A stretch of 29,219 nt of DNA. It comes from Candidatus Scybalocola fimicaballi. Its GTDB lineage: Bacteria > Bacteroidota > Bacteroidia > Bacteroidales > Paludibacteraceae. Shown here in pieces: positions 15,102-24,418 of this stretch. The stretch covers positions 5,835 through 35,053 of the forward strand of contig DCIP01000059.1 of the NCBI GenBank assembly GCA_002317115.1. The letters are read 5' to 3'. Under the pieces are notes generated by a model. The model saw only the letters and a program-made list of their open reading frames with translations, was not told the DNA's origin and made no database searches. Positions within the stretch are counted from its first letter, which is position 1. Each line of letters opens with the position of its first letter. Position numbers and translations under genes: made by a program.

Positions 15102-15827
15102 ATGAATAGACTAACAGCTCAGGTGAAAGAAAAATTGTCGGGATTGAAGCTTAAGGCGGTCCTATTTGATATGGATGGTGTAATCTTTGATTCGATGCCT
15201 CATCATGCCACAGCATGGGTGAAGGCGTTTGCCGACGAGGGAATTGTTTTCAATGAGTATGAGGCATATAAACGTGAGGGTATGACTGGCCCTGCCACTA
15301 TCCAGGAGATGTTTGTCGCCCAGAAGGGACGTGAGGCATCTAAGGAGGAGTGCGACAGAATCTACGCTATCAAGTGCAAATACTTTGAGAATGAAGGTCC
15401 GGCAGAGGTGATGACTGGTATCCGTGAGGTGCTTGAGTTTGTCCGCGACGCGGGTTTGCAGATCTTTATCGTGACTGGATCAGGACAGCATTGCCTTTTC
15501 AATAAACTAGATTCTCTATTCCCTGGTATATTCACACCAGAGAGAATGGTGACTGCTTACGACGTGAAGAAGGGTAAGCCAGATCCAGAGCCTTACTTGA
15601 TGGCTTTGAAGAAGGGCGGTTTTTCGGCTGATGAGACTATCGTGGTGGAGAACGCTCCTCTTGGAGTGACATCTGCCCATGCGGCTGGCATCTTCACAGT
15701 GGCTGTCAACACAGGTATTCTGCTTCCAGAGGATTTGTTGAGCAAGGGGGCGGATGTGCTTTTCGACGATATGCATGAGTTTAGAAGCGCACTTCCTGAA
15801 ATGTTCAGCTTAGGTTTGAAGAAATAA
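15102..15827 (+). CDS. HAD-superfamily phosphatase / beta-phosphoglucomutase-like
   Basis: 241-aa cytoplasmic HAD hydrolase. Motif I is LFDMDGVIFDS, with nucleophile Asp23 and acid/base Asp25; motif II is the Thr in IFIVTGSGQH; motif III the Lys in KKGKPDPEPY; motif IV is VVENAPLGV, where the Glu/Asn pair replaces the more usual ED. The helical cap after motif I is subclass I, as in phosphoglycolate phosphatase and beta-phosphoglucomutase. The substrate cannot be read from sequence. It starts the forward block and is followed 16 bases later by the hybrid sensor gene, so the two are probably one transcript. Confidence 0.87.
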   Translation: MNRLTAQVKEKLSGLKLKAVLFDMDGVIFDSMPHHATAWVKAFADEGIVFNEYEAYKREGMTGPATIQEMFVAQKGREASKEECDRIYAIKCKYFENEGPAEVMTGIREVLEFVRDAGLQIFIVTGSGQHCLFNKLDSLFPGIFTPERMVTAYDVKKGKPDPEPYLMALKKGGFSADETIVVENAPLGVTSAHAAGIFTVAVNTGILLPEDLLSKGADVLFDDMHEFRSALPEMFSLGLKK

Positions 15828-15843
15828 TATTAACGACTCATTT

Positions 15844-18800
15844 ATGCGAAGATTAAGTTACATAGTTGCATTGATCTGTTGTATGTTGTGTGGTGGAGCG
15901 TCCGCTATACAGCAACTCGCATTGTCTCGTTTTGACAACTATACACAGAAGGATGGTCTAAACTATAATATTGTGCAGTGTGCATATCAGGATGCACAGG
16001 GTTATATGTGGTTTGGTACCAGTCAGGGACTTCACCGTTTCGACGGCTATACTTTCCATCCGTATAAGTATGGAAATGCAGAGGGTCAGGTGAGGGGTGA
16101 ACTAATCCGTTGTATCTTCCAGGATACAAAAAAACGTTTCTGGGTCGGTACGGAAAATGGCGGATTAAACGTCTATTATCCTACTACTGAGTCTTTTGCC
16201 GCTATTCCGTTGGCTAAGAATGGAATGGCAAGATACTCTGCAAACTCAGTTGTCGAAACACCTGATGGAAAAATTTGGGTGGGTACAGATGAAGGTCTCG
16301 CATATCTCGACGAGGGATTGCTTCTTGAGTATTACCATTTCAAAGATACTGAGATTGGAAGCATTCCGTTTATTAAGGCATTGAAGGTCGACAAGTACGG
16401 CAGAATATGGATTGGTACTGGAGAATCTGGTGTCAAGGTATTTAATCCGTCGACGGGAGAAATTAGATCGATACTCGATGATTCTGAGGTGCGTTCAATA
16501 TGCATCACCAAAGATGATGTGGTATGGATTGGTACGTATGATAAGGGTGTTTATATTGTAAACATCATGGATCGAGGCAAATTCGATCTTGTCCACCAAA
16601 CTAATCTGCCTACAACTGGAGCTGAGGCTTCGGTAAAGGCTATTTGTGAGGGTGCCGACGGTAGAATGTGGATCGGAACTCGTTCTGGTTTGATTTGTTA
16701 CGATCGGATTACAAAGGAGTACGTCATAAATGTCAACGACGTACATAATGATATTACGCTTGTCAACAACTCAATCATCGATTTGTATGTCGACAAGAAG
16801 GGTGATTTGTGGGTATGTACTCGTGGCGGAATCAGTTACAGAAATAGTGAAAAACAGCCGTTTGTGCTTATCCAGGAGTCGAAAAACGACAATCGCTATT
16901 TGAATTGCGGTCAGGTGTACGCTTTCTTGGAGGTGCCTGGCCAAAAGATTTGGGTAGGAACTGAAAGTGGTGGTGTCAATATCTACGACATGAAAAGTGG
17001 TAGATTTGATTATATCACTCAGACTAATTCTGGTTTGTCGGTCAACTGTATAAAGAGTCTTGCACAGGTTGGCAATGAGGTGTTTGTCGGAACTTACATG
17101 GGTGGATTGAATGTGTTGGATGCACAGACTGGTAAGGTTAAGCGAGTGTACCGTCATTCAGATTCCGACAAGAAATCAATTAGCAGTGACAATGTTTGGA
17201 GCATCTGCGTCTGCAAAAATGGAGAGGTGCTTCTTGGTACAGGTGATGGTGTAGACAAGTTTAATCCAAGCAATGGCACATTTGAGCACATGGACAGACT
17301 TGCATACAATAAGGAGGTATGGAAGGTCTTTGAGGACTCTGATAAAGATTTGTGGATTTTCACACCGGATGAGATTATCATCTATATTGTAAAAGAGGAG
17401 AGAACTATCGCTTATGAGGAGCGTGCACGTTCGGTAGTGGAGAAGGCAAAGAATGTATTCTACGTGGGAAGCTTAGAGCGTGGATTGGTGGAATACAATA
17501 AATATACGGGAGAGATTGGTACTATTAACGAAAACGACGGATTGTCGAATAATAATGTGCAGTCTATCTTCGAGTGGAGAGATTACTTCATTGTCTGCAC
17601 AACAAATGGTATCAGCCGTATCCATAAGGGAGATAAGGAGATTGTGAACTATGATGAGACCGACGGTTTGCAGAGCCGCCAGTTCCACTATGGCGCTGTA
17701 TATACTTGTTCTGATGGACGAGTTTTGACGGGAGGAAACGCTGGATTTAATATTGTAAATCTTTCAGATCTTCATCCAAATGAGTTTGTTCCGCCAGTCC
17801 TTCTTGAAGACGTGAAGGTGTTCAATCAGGAGGTTCCTGCAAATCAAATCTCTATAAATGAAAACGGAGAGGCATGTTTGTCGTTGAACTACGACCAGAA
17901 CATGGTGACATTCAAGTACTCAGCTCTTTCGTATTCTCGCGTCAACAAAAATATGTTCAAGTATCGTTTGGTTTCAAAGGATAAGAGTTGGTTGGGATCA
18001 GACGAAGATGAGGCCTGGATTGACGCCGGACATGAGAACAAGTGTACATACACTAATTTGCATCCTGGCGATTATGTGTTTGTGGTGAAAGGAGCCAACT
18101 GTGACGGTGTATGGAATGAGAATCCGTTGAGAGTGCATCTTTATGTCAAGCCTCCATTCTGGAACACATGGTGGTGTAAGACACTTATGACAATGGTTGT
18201 AGTGGGACTCATTTTGATGTTCCTATACCATTATAGAAGCCGAATGATTCTTCGCAACAAGTTGGATTTGGAGAAGCAGAAGGCAGAGGAGATGGAGAAA
18301 GTGGAGCAGTTGAAACTTGATTTCTTCACAAATATCTCTCATGAGCTACGTACACCGTTGACATTGATTCTTGGCCCGTTGTCTAAGATCTTGAAAGACA
18401 AGGGAGTGTCATCGGAGTCGAAGAAGATGGCTGAGTTGGCAGAGCGAAACGCCAATAAGCTTCTTCGTCTTGTCAACCAGATCCTTGACTTCAGAAAGAT
18501 AGAGAGTGGATCGTTGCAAGCAATCTACAAACCAGGAGATCTACCTGCATTGCTTGAGACTGTGGTCCGCGCATTTCAGACAGAGGGAGAGGCAAAAGGC
18601 ATCCAAATATCGCTTGACGTCGACGACGCTTCACGAGGCAAACGCATGTTGTTCGACTCGGATAAGATAGAGAAAATTGTCGACAACCTTGTGTCCAACA
18701 GTATGAAGTTCACTCCACGTGGAGGTGCTATCAAGGTGGCGATGGTGATGTTGCCACAGCATAAGTATGCGGCTGAAAATATCTGCGACAGTTTCCAGAT

Positions 18801-19866
18801 CTCAGTGGCTGACACTGGTAAGGGAATGAGTGAATCTGATCAGAAACATGTGTTCGAGCGCTTCTATCAGAGTAATGATGAGAAGGAGGCTGGTATCGGC
18901 ACTGGTATCGGATTGAACCTTGTCTACGACTTGGTGAAACTGATGGATGGTGAGGTGTTGCTTGACAGTGCGTTAGGCAAGGGCACAACATTCAAAGTCG
19001 TATTGCCATTCTTTGAGTCAGGTGAGGAATCTGCTGAGAAAGAAGAGAATCCAGAAGAGAATACAACTGTTGAATCACAGGATGGAGAGTCAGAAGAACT
19101 ATCGGAGGAGGATAAACCAGTGCTTTTGATTGCAGAGGACAATGAGGAACTTCGTAAGTTTGTGGCAATACATTTTGAGTCGAGATTCAACGTCGTCGAG
19201 GCAGAAGACGGTAAGATAGCATTGGAGAAAGCCGCAGAGCAGATTCCTGATGTGGTGATTACAGACTTGATGATGCCTAATATCTGTGGTGATGAGTTGT
19301 GCAATAAGTTGAAGCACGACGAGAAGACGTCGCATATTCCAATCATCTTGCTTACTGCTGTGCATAGCAAGGAGAGTGAGATTGAGAGTTTGAAGCGTGG
19401 CGCCGACGACTATATCACTAAACCATTTGATATTGAGGTGCTTGATCAGAAGGTGATGAACATGATGCGATTGAAGGATAAGATCCGCAGTCGTTTCAAG
19501 ATAGAGATGATTTCAGAGCCTACGAAGGTGGCTACACAGTCGCCAGACGAGAAGTTCATGGTCAAGGCAATGAAGGTGATCGAGGACAACCTTTCCGACG
19601 CAGATTTCGATATCGAGAAATTTGCTGTTGAGGTAGGAGTGAGCCGAATGCAGTTGTATAGAAAGATGAATGCCATCACAGGAATGACAGTGAAGGAGTT
19701 CATTAGAAATATCCGTATCAAGCGCGCTAAACAGTTGCTTGAAGACGGAGCAATGACAGTCTCTGAGGTAGCGTATAACGTCGGCTTCAAGGACATCGCA
19801 TATTTTAGAAAGTGTTTTAAGCAACAAGTAGGAATTAATCCTTCGGAGATTTCCAAAGGAGAATAA
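15844..19866 (+). CDS. Hybrid two-component system sensor/regulator (HTCS)
   Basis: Single-polypeptide sensor kinase and transcription factor of 1340 aa. In order: signal peptide (MRRLSYIVALICCMLCGGASA); a periplasmic sensor with many beta-propeller Reg_prop repeats (pattern WIGT, WVGT; about 30-640); a Y_Y_Y domain (about 690-770); a transmembrane helix at about 780-799; HisKA with SHELRTPL and phospho-acceptor His833; HATPase_c with NLVSNSMKFTP and GTGIGLNLV; an acidic linker; a receiver domain with Asp1141 in VVITDLMMPN, acidic pocket AEDNEE and Lys in ITKPF; and a C-terminal AraC-type HTH (about 1240-1335). Such proteins normally control a neighbouring polysaccharide-utilisation operon. 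No SusC/SusD or glycosidase gene lies in this window, so its target is elsewhere or different. Confidence 0.96.
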   Translation: MRRLSYIVALICCMLCGGASAIQQLALSRFDNYTQKDGLNYNIVQCAYQDAQGYMWFGTSQGLHRFDGYTFHPYKYGNAEGQVRGELIRCIFQDTKKRFWVGTENGGLNVYYPTTESFAAIPLAKNGMARYSANSVVETPDGKIWVGTDEGLAYLDEGLLLEYYHFKDTEIGSIPFIKALKVDKYGRIWIGTGESGVKVFNPSTGEIRSILDDSEVRSICITKDDVVWIGTYDKGVYIVNIMDRGKFDLVHQTNLPTTGAEASVKAICEGADGRMWIGTRSGLICYDRITKEYVINVNDVHNDITLVNNSIIDLYVDKKGDLWVCTRGGISYRNSEKQPFVLIQESKNDNRYLNCGQVYAFLEVPGQKIWVGTESGGVNIYDMKSGRFDYITQTNSGLSVNCIKSLAQVGNEVFVGTYMGGLNVLDAQTGKVKRVYRHSDSDKKSISSDNVWSICVCKNGEVLLGTGDGVDKFNPSNGTFEHMDRLAYNKEVWKVFEDSDKDLWIFTPDEIIIYIVKEERTIAYEERARSVVEKAKNVFYVGSLERGLVEYNKYTGEIGTINENDGLSNNNVQSIFEWRDYFIVCTTNGISRIHKGDKEIVNYDETDGLQSRQFHYGAVYTCSDGRVLTGGNAGFNIVNLSDLHPNEFVPPVLLEDVKVFNQEVPANQISINENGEACLSLNYDQNMVTFKYSALSYSRVNKNMFKYRLVSKDKSWLGSDEDEAWIDAGHENKCTYTNLHPGDYVFVVKGANCDGVWNENPLRVHLYVKPPFWNTWWCKTLMTMVVVGLILMFLYHYRSRMILRNKLDLEKQKAEEMEKVEQLKLDFFTNISHELRTPLTLILGPLSKILKDKGVSSESKKMAELAERNANKLLRLVNQILDFRKIESGSLQAIYKPGDLPALLETVVRAFQTEGEAKGIQISLDVDDASRGKRMLFDSDKIEKIVDNLVSNSMKFTPRGGAIKVAMVMLPQHKYAAENICDSFQISVADTGKGMSESDQKHVFERFYQSNDEKEAGIGTGIGLNLVYDLVKLMDGEVLLDSALGKGTTFKVVLPFFESGEESAEKEENPEENTTVESQDGESEELSEEDKPVLLIAEDNEELRKFVAIHFESRFNVVEAEDGKIALEKAAEQIPDVVITDLMMPNICGDELCNKLKHDEKTSHIPIILLTAVHSKESEIESLKRGADDYITKPFDIEVLDQKVMNMMRLKDKIRSRFKIEMISEPTKVATQSPDEKFMVKAMKVIEDNLSDADFDIEKFAVEVGVSRMQLYRKMNAITGMTVKEFIRNIRIKRAKQLLEDGAMTVSEVAYNVGFKDIAYFRKCFKQQVGINPSEISKGE

Positions 19867-19879
19867 ATAGAAAAAGATA

Positions 19880-21001
19880 ATGGCCAATAGCAAGAGTAGT
19901 TTTTTGCATAAACTGAATTTTAAGTACCGTCTTACCATTTTCAATGAGAACACATTGGAAGAGGCATGGCATATACGTTTGTCGCGATTGAGTGTTATAT
20001 CGTTTTGTTTCGCCATCGCTGTAGTCTATTTTTTGATTATAGCAGTGTTGATCATCAAGACACCATTGCGATCATTCATGCCAGGATATACAGATGCAAA
20101 TGATCTACGTAAGCAGGTAATCTCACAGGCTGTGCTTCTTGATTCACTTCAGGAGCAGGCAAAGGTCAACGACCATTATTTGGCTATGTTGCAGAGAGTG
20201 GTCACTGGCGACGTCGAGGTTGGCGACAGCACAGCCTCTTTGAAGGATGTTGTCAAGATGGATATGTCGAAGGTTCAGAACAATCCGTCGGAGCGTGAGA
20301 ACCAGTATTGCTCACAGTATGAAATTGCTCAGCGTTATGCTACAAATTCAAAAATATCAGAGACTAGCAAAAACCGACTTATGCATCGTCCAGCTTTAGG
20401 TGTTGTGTTGAGAGGTTTTGATCCATATTCAGGAGCTAATGGAGTCACAGTAAGTGTAGACCCATTGGGAAGTGTTTATTCTGCTCTCGACGGTTCTATC
20501 GTTTTCGCAGGATATTCCGCACACAACCGTTATTGCTTGCAGATCCAGCACTCAGAAGGATTGATGACAATGTATAAGTTCACTCAGCCATTCTTTAAGA
20601 GAATTGGAGAGCGAGTGCATGCAGGTGAGATTCTTGCGACGTTGCGTGGCTCGGAAACATCCGAAATGACATTTGAGTTGTGGCAGAATGGTCAGCCTCT
20701 TGATCCAAAGGACTATATCTCTTTCTCTACACAGAAGATAGAGGCTGGTCAGCCTAAGGCAAAGAAGTATGAGGCAGAACCAGAACAGGTCGCTCAGCCA
20801 AGACGTCAGCGTCGTGATACAACAATGTCGTCAGGCAATACAGGTGCAAGTGAGGCTCCAAAGAAGGCGGCTGCTCCAGTAGAAGCAAAACCTGCAGAAT
20901 CGGCAGCACCGGCTCCTGCTCCTGCTCCAGCTCCGGCACCAGCCCCAGCCCCAGCTCCGACACCAGCTCCTGCACAGGAAGCAGCCCCGTCGGCTGAATA
21001 A
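19880..21001 (+). CDS. Membrane-anchored degenerate LytM/M23-like protein
   Basis: 373-aa protein with one N-terminal transmembrane segment (residues about 38-60), a helical stretch (DLRKQVISQAVLLDSLQEQA), a LytM/M23-like domain (about 170-285) and a low-complexity Ala/Pro tail (about 325-370). The fold is recognisable from VSVDPLGSVYSALDG, ERVHAGEILATLRG and FELWQNGQPLDPKDYI. The zinc-ligand positions are changed: the HxxxD site reads NGVTVS, the HxH site (HLHFE in active enzymes) reads EMTFE, and the YAH site reads YKF. It is therefore probably not a peptidase but a regulator or scaffold, as with catalytically dead EnvC/NlpD-type LytM proteins. It lies 13 bases after the HTCS gene and 24 before dxr. 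Confidence 0.85.
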   Translation: MANSKSSFLHKLNFKYRLTIFNENTLEEAWHIRLSRLSVISFCFAIAVVYFLIIAVLIIKTPLRSFMPGYTDANDLRKQVISQAVLLDSLQEQAKVNDHYLAMLQRVVTGDVEVGDSTASLKDVVKMDMSKVQNNPSERENQYCSQYEIAQRYATNSKISETSKNRLMHRPALGVVLRGFDPYSGANGVTVSVDPLGSVYSALDGSIVFAGYSAHNRYCLQIQHSEGLMTMYKFTQPFFKRIGERVHAGEILATLRGSETSEMTFELWQNGQPLDPKDYISFSTQKIEAGQPKAKKYEAEPEQVAQPRRQRRDTTMSSGNTGASEAPKKAAAPVEAKPAESAAPAPAPAPAPAPAPAPAPTPAPAQEAAPSAE

Positions 21002-21025
21002 TGACTATTATAAGACAGAATAGAA

Positions 21026-22180
21026 ATGTCACAGAAGATAATTACAATTTTGGGTTCAACCGGTTCAATCGGTACACAGGCACTTGATGTAGTGCGTGAG
21101 AATCCAGACAGATATAAGATTGAGTCGCTTACAGCAGGAAAGAATGCATCTTTGCTTATCGAACAGATTAAGGAGTTTAAGCCGACAATCGCTGTGATTG
21201 CCGACGAGCGCAAGTATGAGGAGGTGAAGAATGCAGTGGCTGGTCTGCCTACTAAGGTGATGACTGGAACTCCTGCAGTGGCTGAAGTCGCTGCTAACGA
21301 CGCATCCGAGATGGTGCTTGTAGCGTTGGTTGGCTATTCGGGTCTTGCTCCTACAATCGCTGCTATCAAGGCTCACAAGAAGATCGCATTGGCCAACAAG
21401 GAGACATTGGTAGTGGCTGGTGACTTGGTTTGCAGACTATGTGAGGAGAACGGAATCAAACTTCTTCCTGTCGACTCAGAGCATTCGGCTATATTCCAGT
21501 GTTTGGAGGGCGAGCGTCATAACAAACTTGAGAAGATTATCCTTACAGCCTCAGGAGGTCCGTTCCGTGGCTGGACACGTGATAAGTTGGAGAACGTCAC
21601 TCCAGAGATGGCATTGATACATCCTAACTGGAGCATGGGTGCAAAAATCACAATCGACTCAGCGTCGATGATGAACAAAGGTTTTGAGGTGATCGAAGCA
21701 AAATGGCTTTTCGACCTTACTCCTGATATGATAGAGGTACAGGTGCATCCACAGAGCATCATCCACTCAATGGTGCAGTTTGAGGACGGAGCAGTCAAGG
21801 CTCAACTTGGCACTCCAGACATGCGTATTCCAATCTCGTTGGCGATGAGCTACCCAGACAGAATCTATCTTGGTGGAGAGAGACTTGACTTTGGCAATGT
21901 AAAACAGCTTACATTTGAGGCTCCTGATCCAAAAGTGTTCCGCAACCTTGCTTTGGCATACGAGGCATTGGATAAGAAAGGTAATGTGGCTTGCGTGGTG
22001 AATGCGGCAAACGAAGTCGTAGTGCGTGAGTTTTTGAATAAGAAAATAGGATTCTTGCAGATGTCGGATATTATTGAGCAGACAATGGCTAAGATTGCGT
22101 ATATCGCAAAACCAACGTATGAGGATTATATCCAGACAGATATCGAGGCAAGAAAAGTAGCAGAAAGTTTTATAAAATAA
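21026..22180 (+). CDS. dxr: 1-deoxy-D-xylulose-5-phosphate reductoisomerase (Dxr)
   Basis: NADPH-dependent enzyme making 2-C-methyl-D-erythritol 4-phosphate, the committed step of the non-mevalonate isoprenoid pathway that supplies undecaprenyl phosphate for cell-wall synthesis. It has 384 aa. Seen: nucleotide-binding ILGSTGSIGTQALDVV at residues about 8-23, ALANKETLVVAG, metal and substrate site PVDSEHSAIFQC, SGGPFRGW, NWSMGAKITIDSASMMNKG, and EAKWLF. All expected motifs are present and in order. The next start, rseP, is one base past its TAA, so the pair is translated together. The dxr-rseP order is common in bacteria. Confidence 0.97.
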   Translation: MSQKIITILGSTGSIGTQALDVVRENPDRYKIESLTAGKNASLLIEQIKEFKPTIAVIADERKYEEVKNAVAGLPTKVMTGTPAVAEVAANDASEMVLVALVGYSGLAPTIAAIKAHKKIALANKETLVVAGDLVCRLCEENGIKLLPVDSEHSAIFQCLEGERHNKLEKIILTASGGPFRGWTRDKLENVTPEMALIHPNWSMGAKITIDSASMMNKGFEVIEAKWLFDLTPDMIEVQVHPQSIIHSMVQFEDGAVKAQLGTPDMRIPISLAMSYPDRIYLGGERLDFGNVKQLTFEAPDPKVFRNLALAYEALDKKGNVACVVNAANEVVVREFLNKKIGFLQMSDIIEQTMAKIAYIAKPTYEDYIQTDIEARKVAESFIK

Positions 22181-22181
22181 T

Positions 22182-23489
22182 ATGATATATACATTAATTC
22201 AGTTTTTTGCCTCACTATCGTTGTTGGTGGTGATCCACGAGTTTGGACACTTCATCACAGCGAAGATGTTTGGTGTCAGAGTTGAGAAGTTCTATATCTT
22301 CTTCAACCCTGGTTTTAGCCTATTTAAATTTAAACCTAAGAATAGTGAAACTACCTATGGAATTGGCTGGTTGCCTCTTGGCGGCTACGTGAAACTTGCC
22401 GGTATGATCGACGAGAGTTTCGACACGGAGCAGATGAAGGGAGAACCACAGGAGTGGGAGTTTCGCAGTAAACCTGCTTGGCAACGATTGATAATAATGG
22501 TTGCAGGAGTGGTGATGAATTTTCTTCTCGCGATAGCTATTTACGCAGGTATCGCATTCCACTGGGGAGATACTTATTTGCCACTTGAAAATGCCACTGA
22601 CGGTATGGAGTACTGTTGGTCGGCCCACGAAGTAGGATTCGTGGATGGAGATAAACTTGTGTCTGCAGACGGTGAGAAGTTGAATCGTCTATCAGAAGAG
22701 TGTATCCGAAAAATTGTAGAAGCTAAGACGGTACAGGTGGAGAGAGACGGATCCATCGTAGACATTGCTATCCCCGACTCATTTATGGCTATGATAATGA
22801 GGGAAGGAAAAGGTTTTGCATACTATCGTACTCCATTTGTAGTACAGAAGCCTATTGATGGCATGCCTGGTGCTGAAGCCGGACTACAAGCAGATGATAG
22901 GGTCTTGTCTATTGACGGACATCCTGTTTGTTTGTCTCAGGCAATGAAGCAGATTGCTTCTCATAAGAACAAGTCGATGGAGTGGAGCGTGTTGCGTGGC
23001 GCTGACACAGTGAAACTGACTGTCACTCCAGATGTGGATGGTAAAATAGGTGTGTATATGAAATCACCATACGACTTGTACGAGATGAAGCATGTCGACT
23101 ACACTTTGATAGAGTCTTTCCCTAAGGGAATCAAGACAGCTGTCAAAAAGGTTACAGGATATGTTTCTGATTTCAAGTATGTCTTCACTCCCGAAGGAGC
23201 GTCGTCACTAGGAGGTTTCGGAAGTGTGGCATCATTGTTCCCAGACTCGTTTGATTTCCAGGCGTTCTGGGGAATCACCGCATTCTTGTCTGTGATATTG
23301 GCATTCATGAACTTCTTGCCGATTCCAGCTCTTGATGGCGGACATATTTTATTTGTTTTGATTGAGATCATCACACGCAAGAAAGTCAGTCAGGATGTGT
23401 TGATGAAAGCACAGACGATTGGCGTGGCGTTGCTTTTGGCGTTGATGATTTTCGCGAATGTAAACGATGTTATTCGTTTGTTTAAATGA
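22182..23489 (+). CDS. rseP: Site-2 intramembrane metalloprotease RseP
   Basis: Polytopic M50-family zinc protease that cuts transmembrane regulators such as anti-sigma factors. It has 435 aa. The zinc motif HEFGH lies at residues 19-23 in the first transmembrane helix, and the third ligand is Asp385 in PIPALDGGH. Membrane helices flank a periplasmic region with PDZ-like sequence; KPIDGMPGAEAGLQADDRVLSIDG is the clearest PDZ core, and a less conserved one precedes it (GFVDGDKLVSADGEKL). The only regulators in this window that could be substrates are distant, so none is proposed. It sits between dxr and era in a tight forward run. Confidence 0.94.
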   Translation: MIYTLIQFFASLSLLVVIHEFGHFITAKMFGVRVEKFYIFFNPGFSLFKFKPKNSETTYGIGWLPLGGYVKLAGMIDESFDTEQMKGEPQEWEFRSKPAWQRLIIMVAGVVMNFLLAIAIYAGIAFHWGDTYLPLENATDGMEYCWSAHEVGFVDGDKLVSADGEKLNRLSEECIRKIVEAKTVQVERDGSIVDIAIPDSFMAMIMREGKGFAYYRTPFVVQKPIDGMPGAEAGLQADDRVLSIDGHPVCLSQAMKQIASHKNKSMEWSVLRGADTVKLTVTPDVDGKIGVYMKSPYDLYEMKHVDYTLIESFPKGIKTAVKKVTGYVSDFKYVFTPEGASSLGGFGSVASLFPDSFDFQAFWGITAFLSVILAFMNFLPIPALDGGHILFVLIEIITRKKVSQDVLMKAQTIGVALLLALMIFANVNDVIRLFK

Positions 23490-23504
23490 TGAATTTTTAC
23501 GACT

Positions 23505-24389
23505 ATGCATAAGTCTGGATTTGTAAATATAGTGGGTAATCCCAACGTCGGAAAATCCACATTGATGAACACTTTGGTGGGGGAGAGAATCTCCATCATC
23601 ACTTCGAAGGCGCAGACAACGCGTCATCGTATCATGGGAATTGTCAACGGTGAGGATTTCCAGATTGTTTATTCCGACACTCCAGGAGTGTTGAAGCCAA
23701 ACTATAAGCTTCAGGAATCCATGCTTGGATTCTCTACAAGTGCCCTCAAAGACGCGGATATCCTTCTCTACGTGACAGACACAGTGGAGAACGGAATGAA
23801 GAATAGCGATTTCGTGGAGAAGGTGAAGAAACAGCAGGCTCCCGTATTGCTTATTATCAATAAGATCGACTTGACTGACCAACAGAAGTTGGAGGCTTTG
23901 GTGGCTCAGTGGAAGGAGATTCTTCCAGATGCCGAGATCATTCCAATCTCAGCAGCGAATAAGTTCAACGTCGACTATGTGTTGAAGAGAATCAAGGATT
24001 TGTTGCCTGAGTGCCCTCCATACTTTGAAAAGGACGCTCTTACAGACAAACCAGCACGTTTCTTCGTGACTGAGATTATACGTGAGAAGATCTTGACTAA
24101 CTATGATCGTGAGATTCCTTACGCTGTTGAGGTGGTAGTGGAGTCGTTCAAGGAGAGCGACGACCTTATCAGAATCAACGCTGTGATCAACGTTGAGAGA
24201 GATACTCAGAAGGGAATCATCATCGGCAAGGGAGGCAACATGTTGAAGAAAGTCGGAACAGAAGCCCGTAAGGACATTGAGGCATTCTTCGGCAAGAAAG
24301 TCTTCTTGGAGATGTTCGTGAAGGTAGAGAAAGATTGGCGCAACAAAGAGTTGAAGCTTAAATCGTTTGGCTACGACGCAGATATTTAA
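23505..24389 (+). CDS. era: GTPase Era (16S rRNA / 30S assembly)
   Basis: Ribosome-assembly GTPase binding the 3' end of 16S rRNA. 294 aa. G1 [10 protein letters not shown] at about residues 10-19, G3 DTPGVL, G4 NKID, and a C-terminal KH domain with IIGKGGNMLKKVGTEARKDI. Length and motif order match the family. It starts 15 bases after rseP, and der follows 29 bases later, so two ribosome-assembly GTPases lie side by side. Confidence 0.97.
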   Translation: MHKSGFVNIVGNPNVGKSTLMNTLVGERISIITSKAQTTRHRIMGIVNGEDFQIVYSDTPGVLKPNYKLQESMLGFSTSALKDADILLYVTDTVENGMKNSDFVEKVKKQQAPVLLIINKIDLTDQQKLEALVAQWKEILPDAEIIPISAANKFNVDYVLKRIKDLLPECPPYFEKDALTDKPARFFVTEIIREKILTNYDREIPYAVEVVVESFKESDDLIRINAVINVERDTQKGIIIGKGGNMLKKVGTEARKDIEAFFGKKVFLEMFVKVEKDWRNKELKLKSFGYDADI

Positions 24390-24418
24390 CCCCCAATTAA
24401 AAGAAAGGAAAGAGAATT

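Noticed and set aside
14791..15102. 103-codon reverse ORF overlapping the small membrane protein gene
   Set aside because: It is out of frame with the supported 152-aa gene, and its start lies on the HAD gene start.
19513..20016. 167-codon reverse-strand ORF across the HTCS-LytM junction
   Set aside because: It covers the AraC domain and the start of the next gene on the other strand, with no protein-like features and no promoter.
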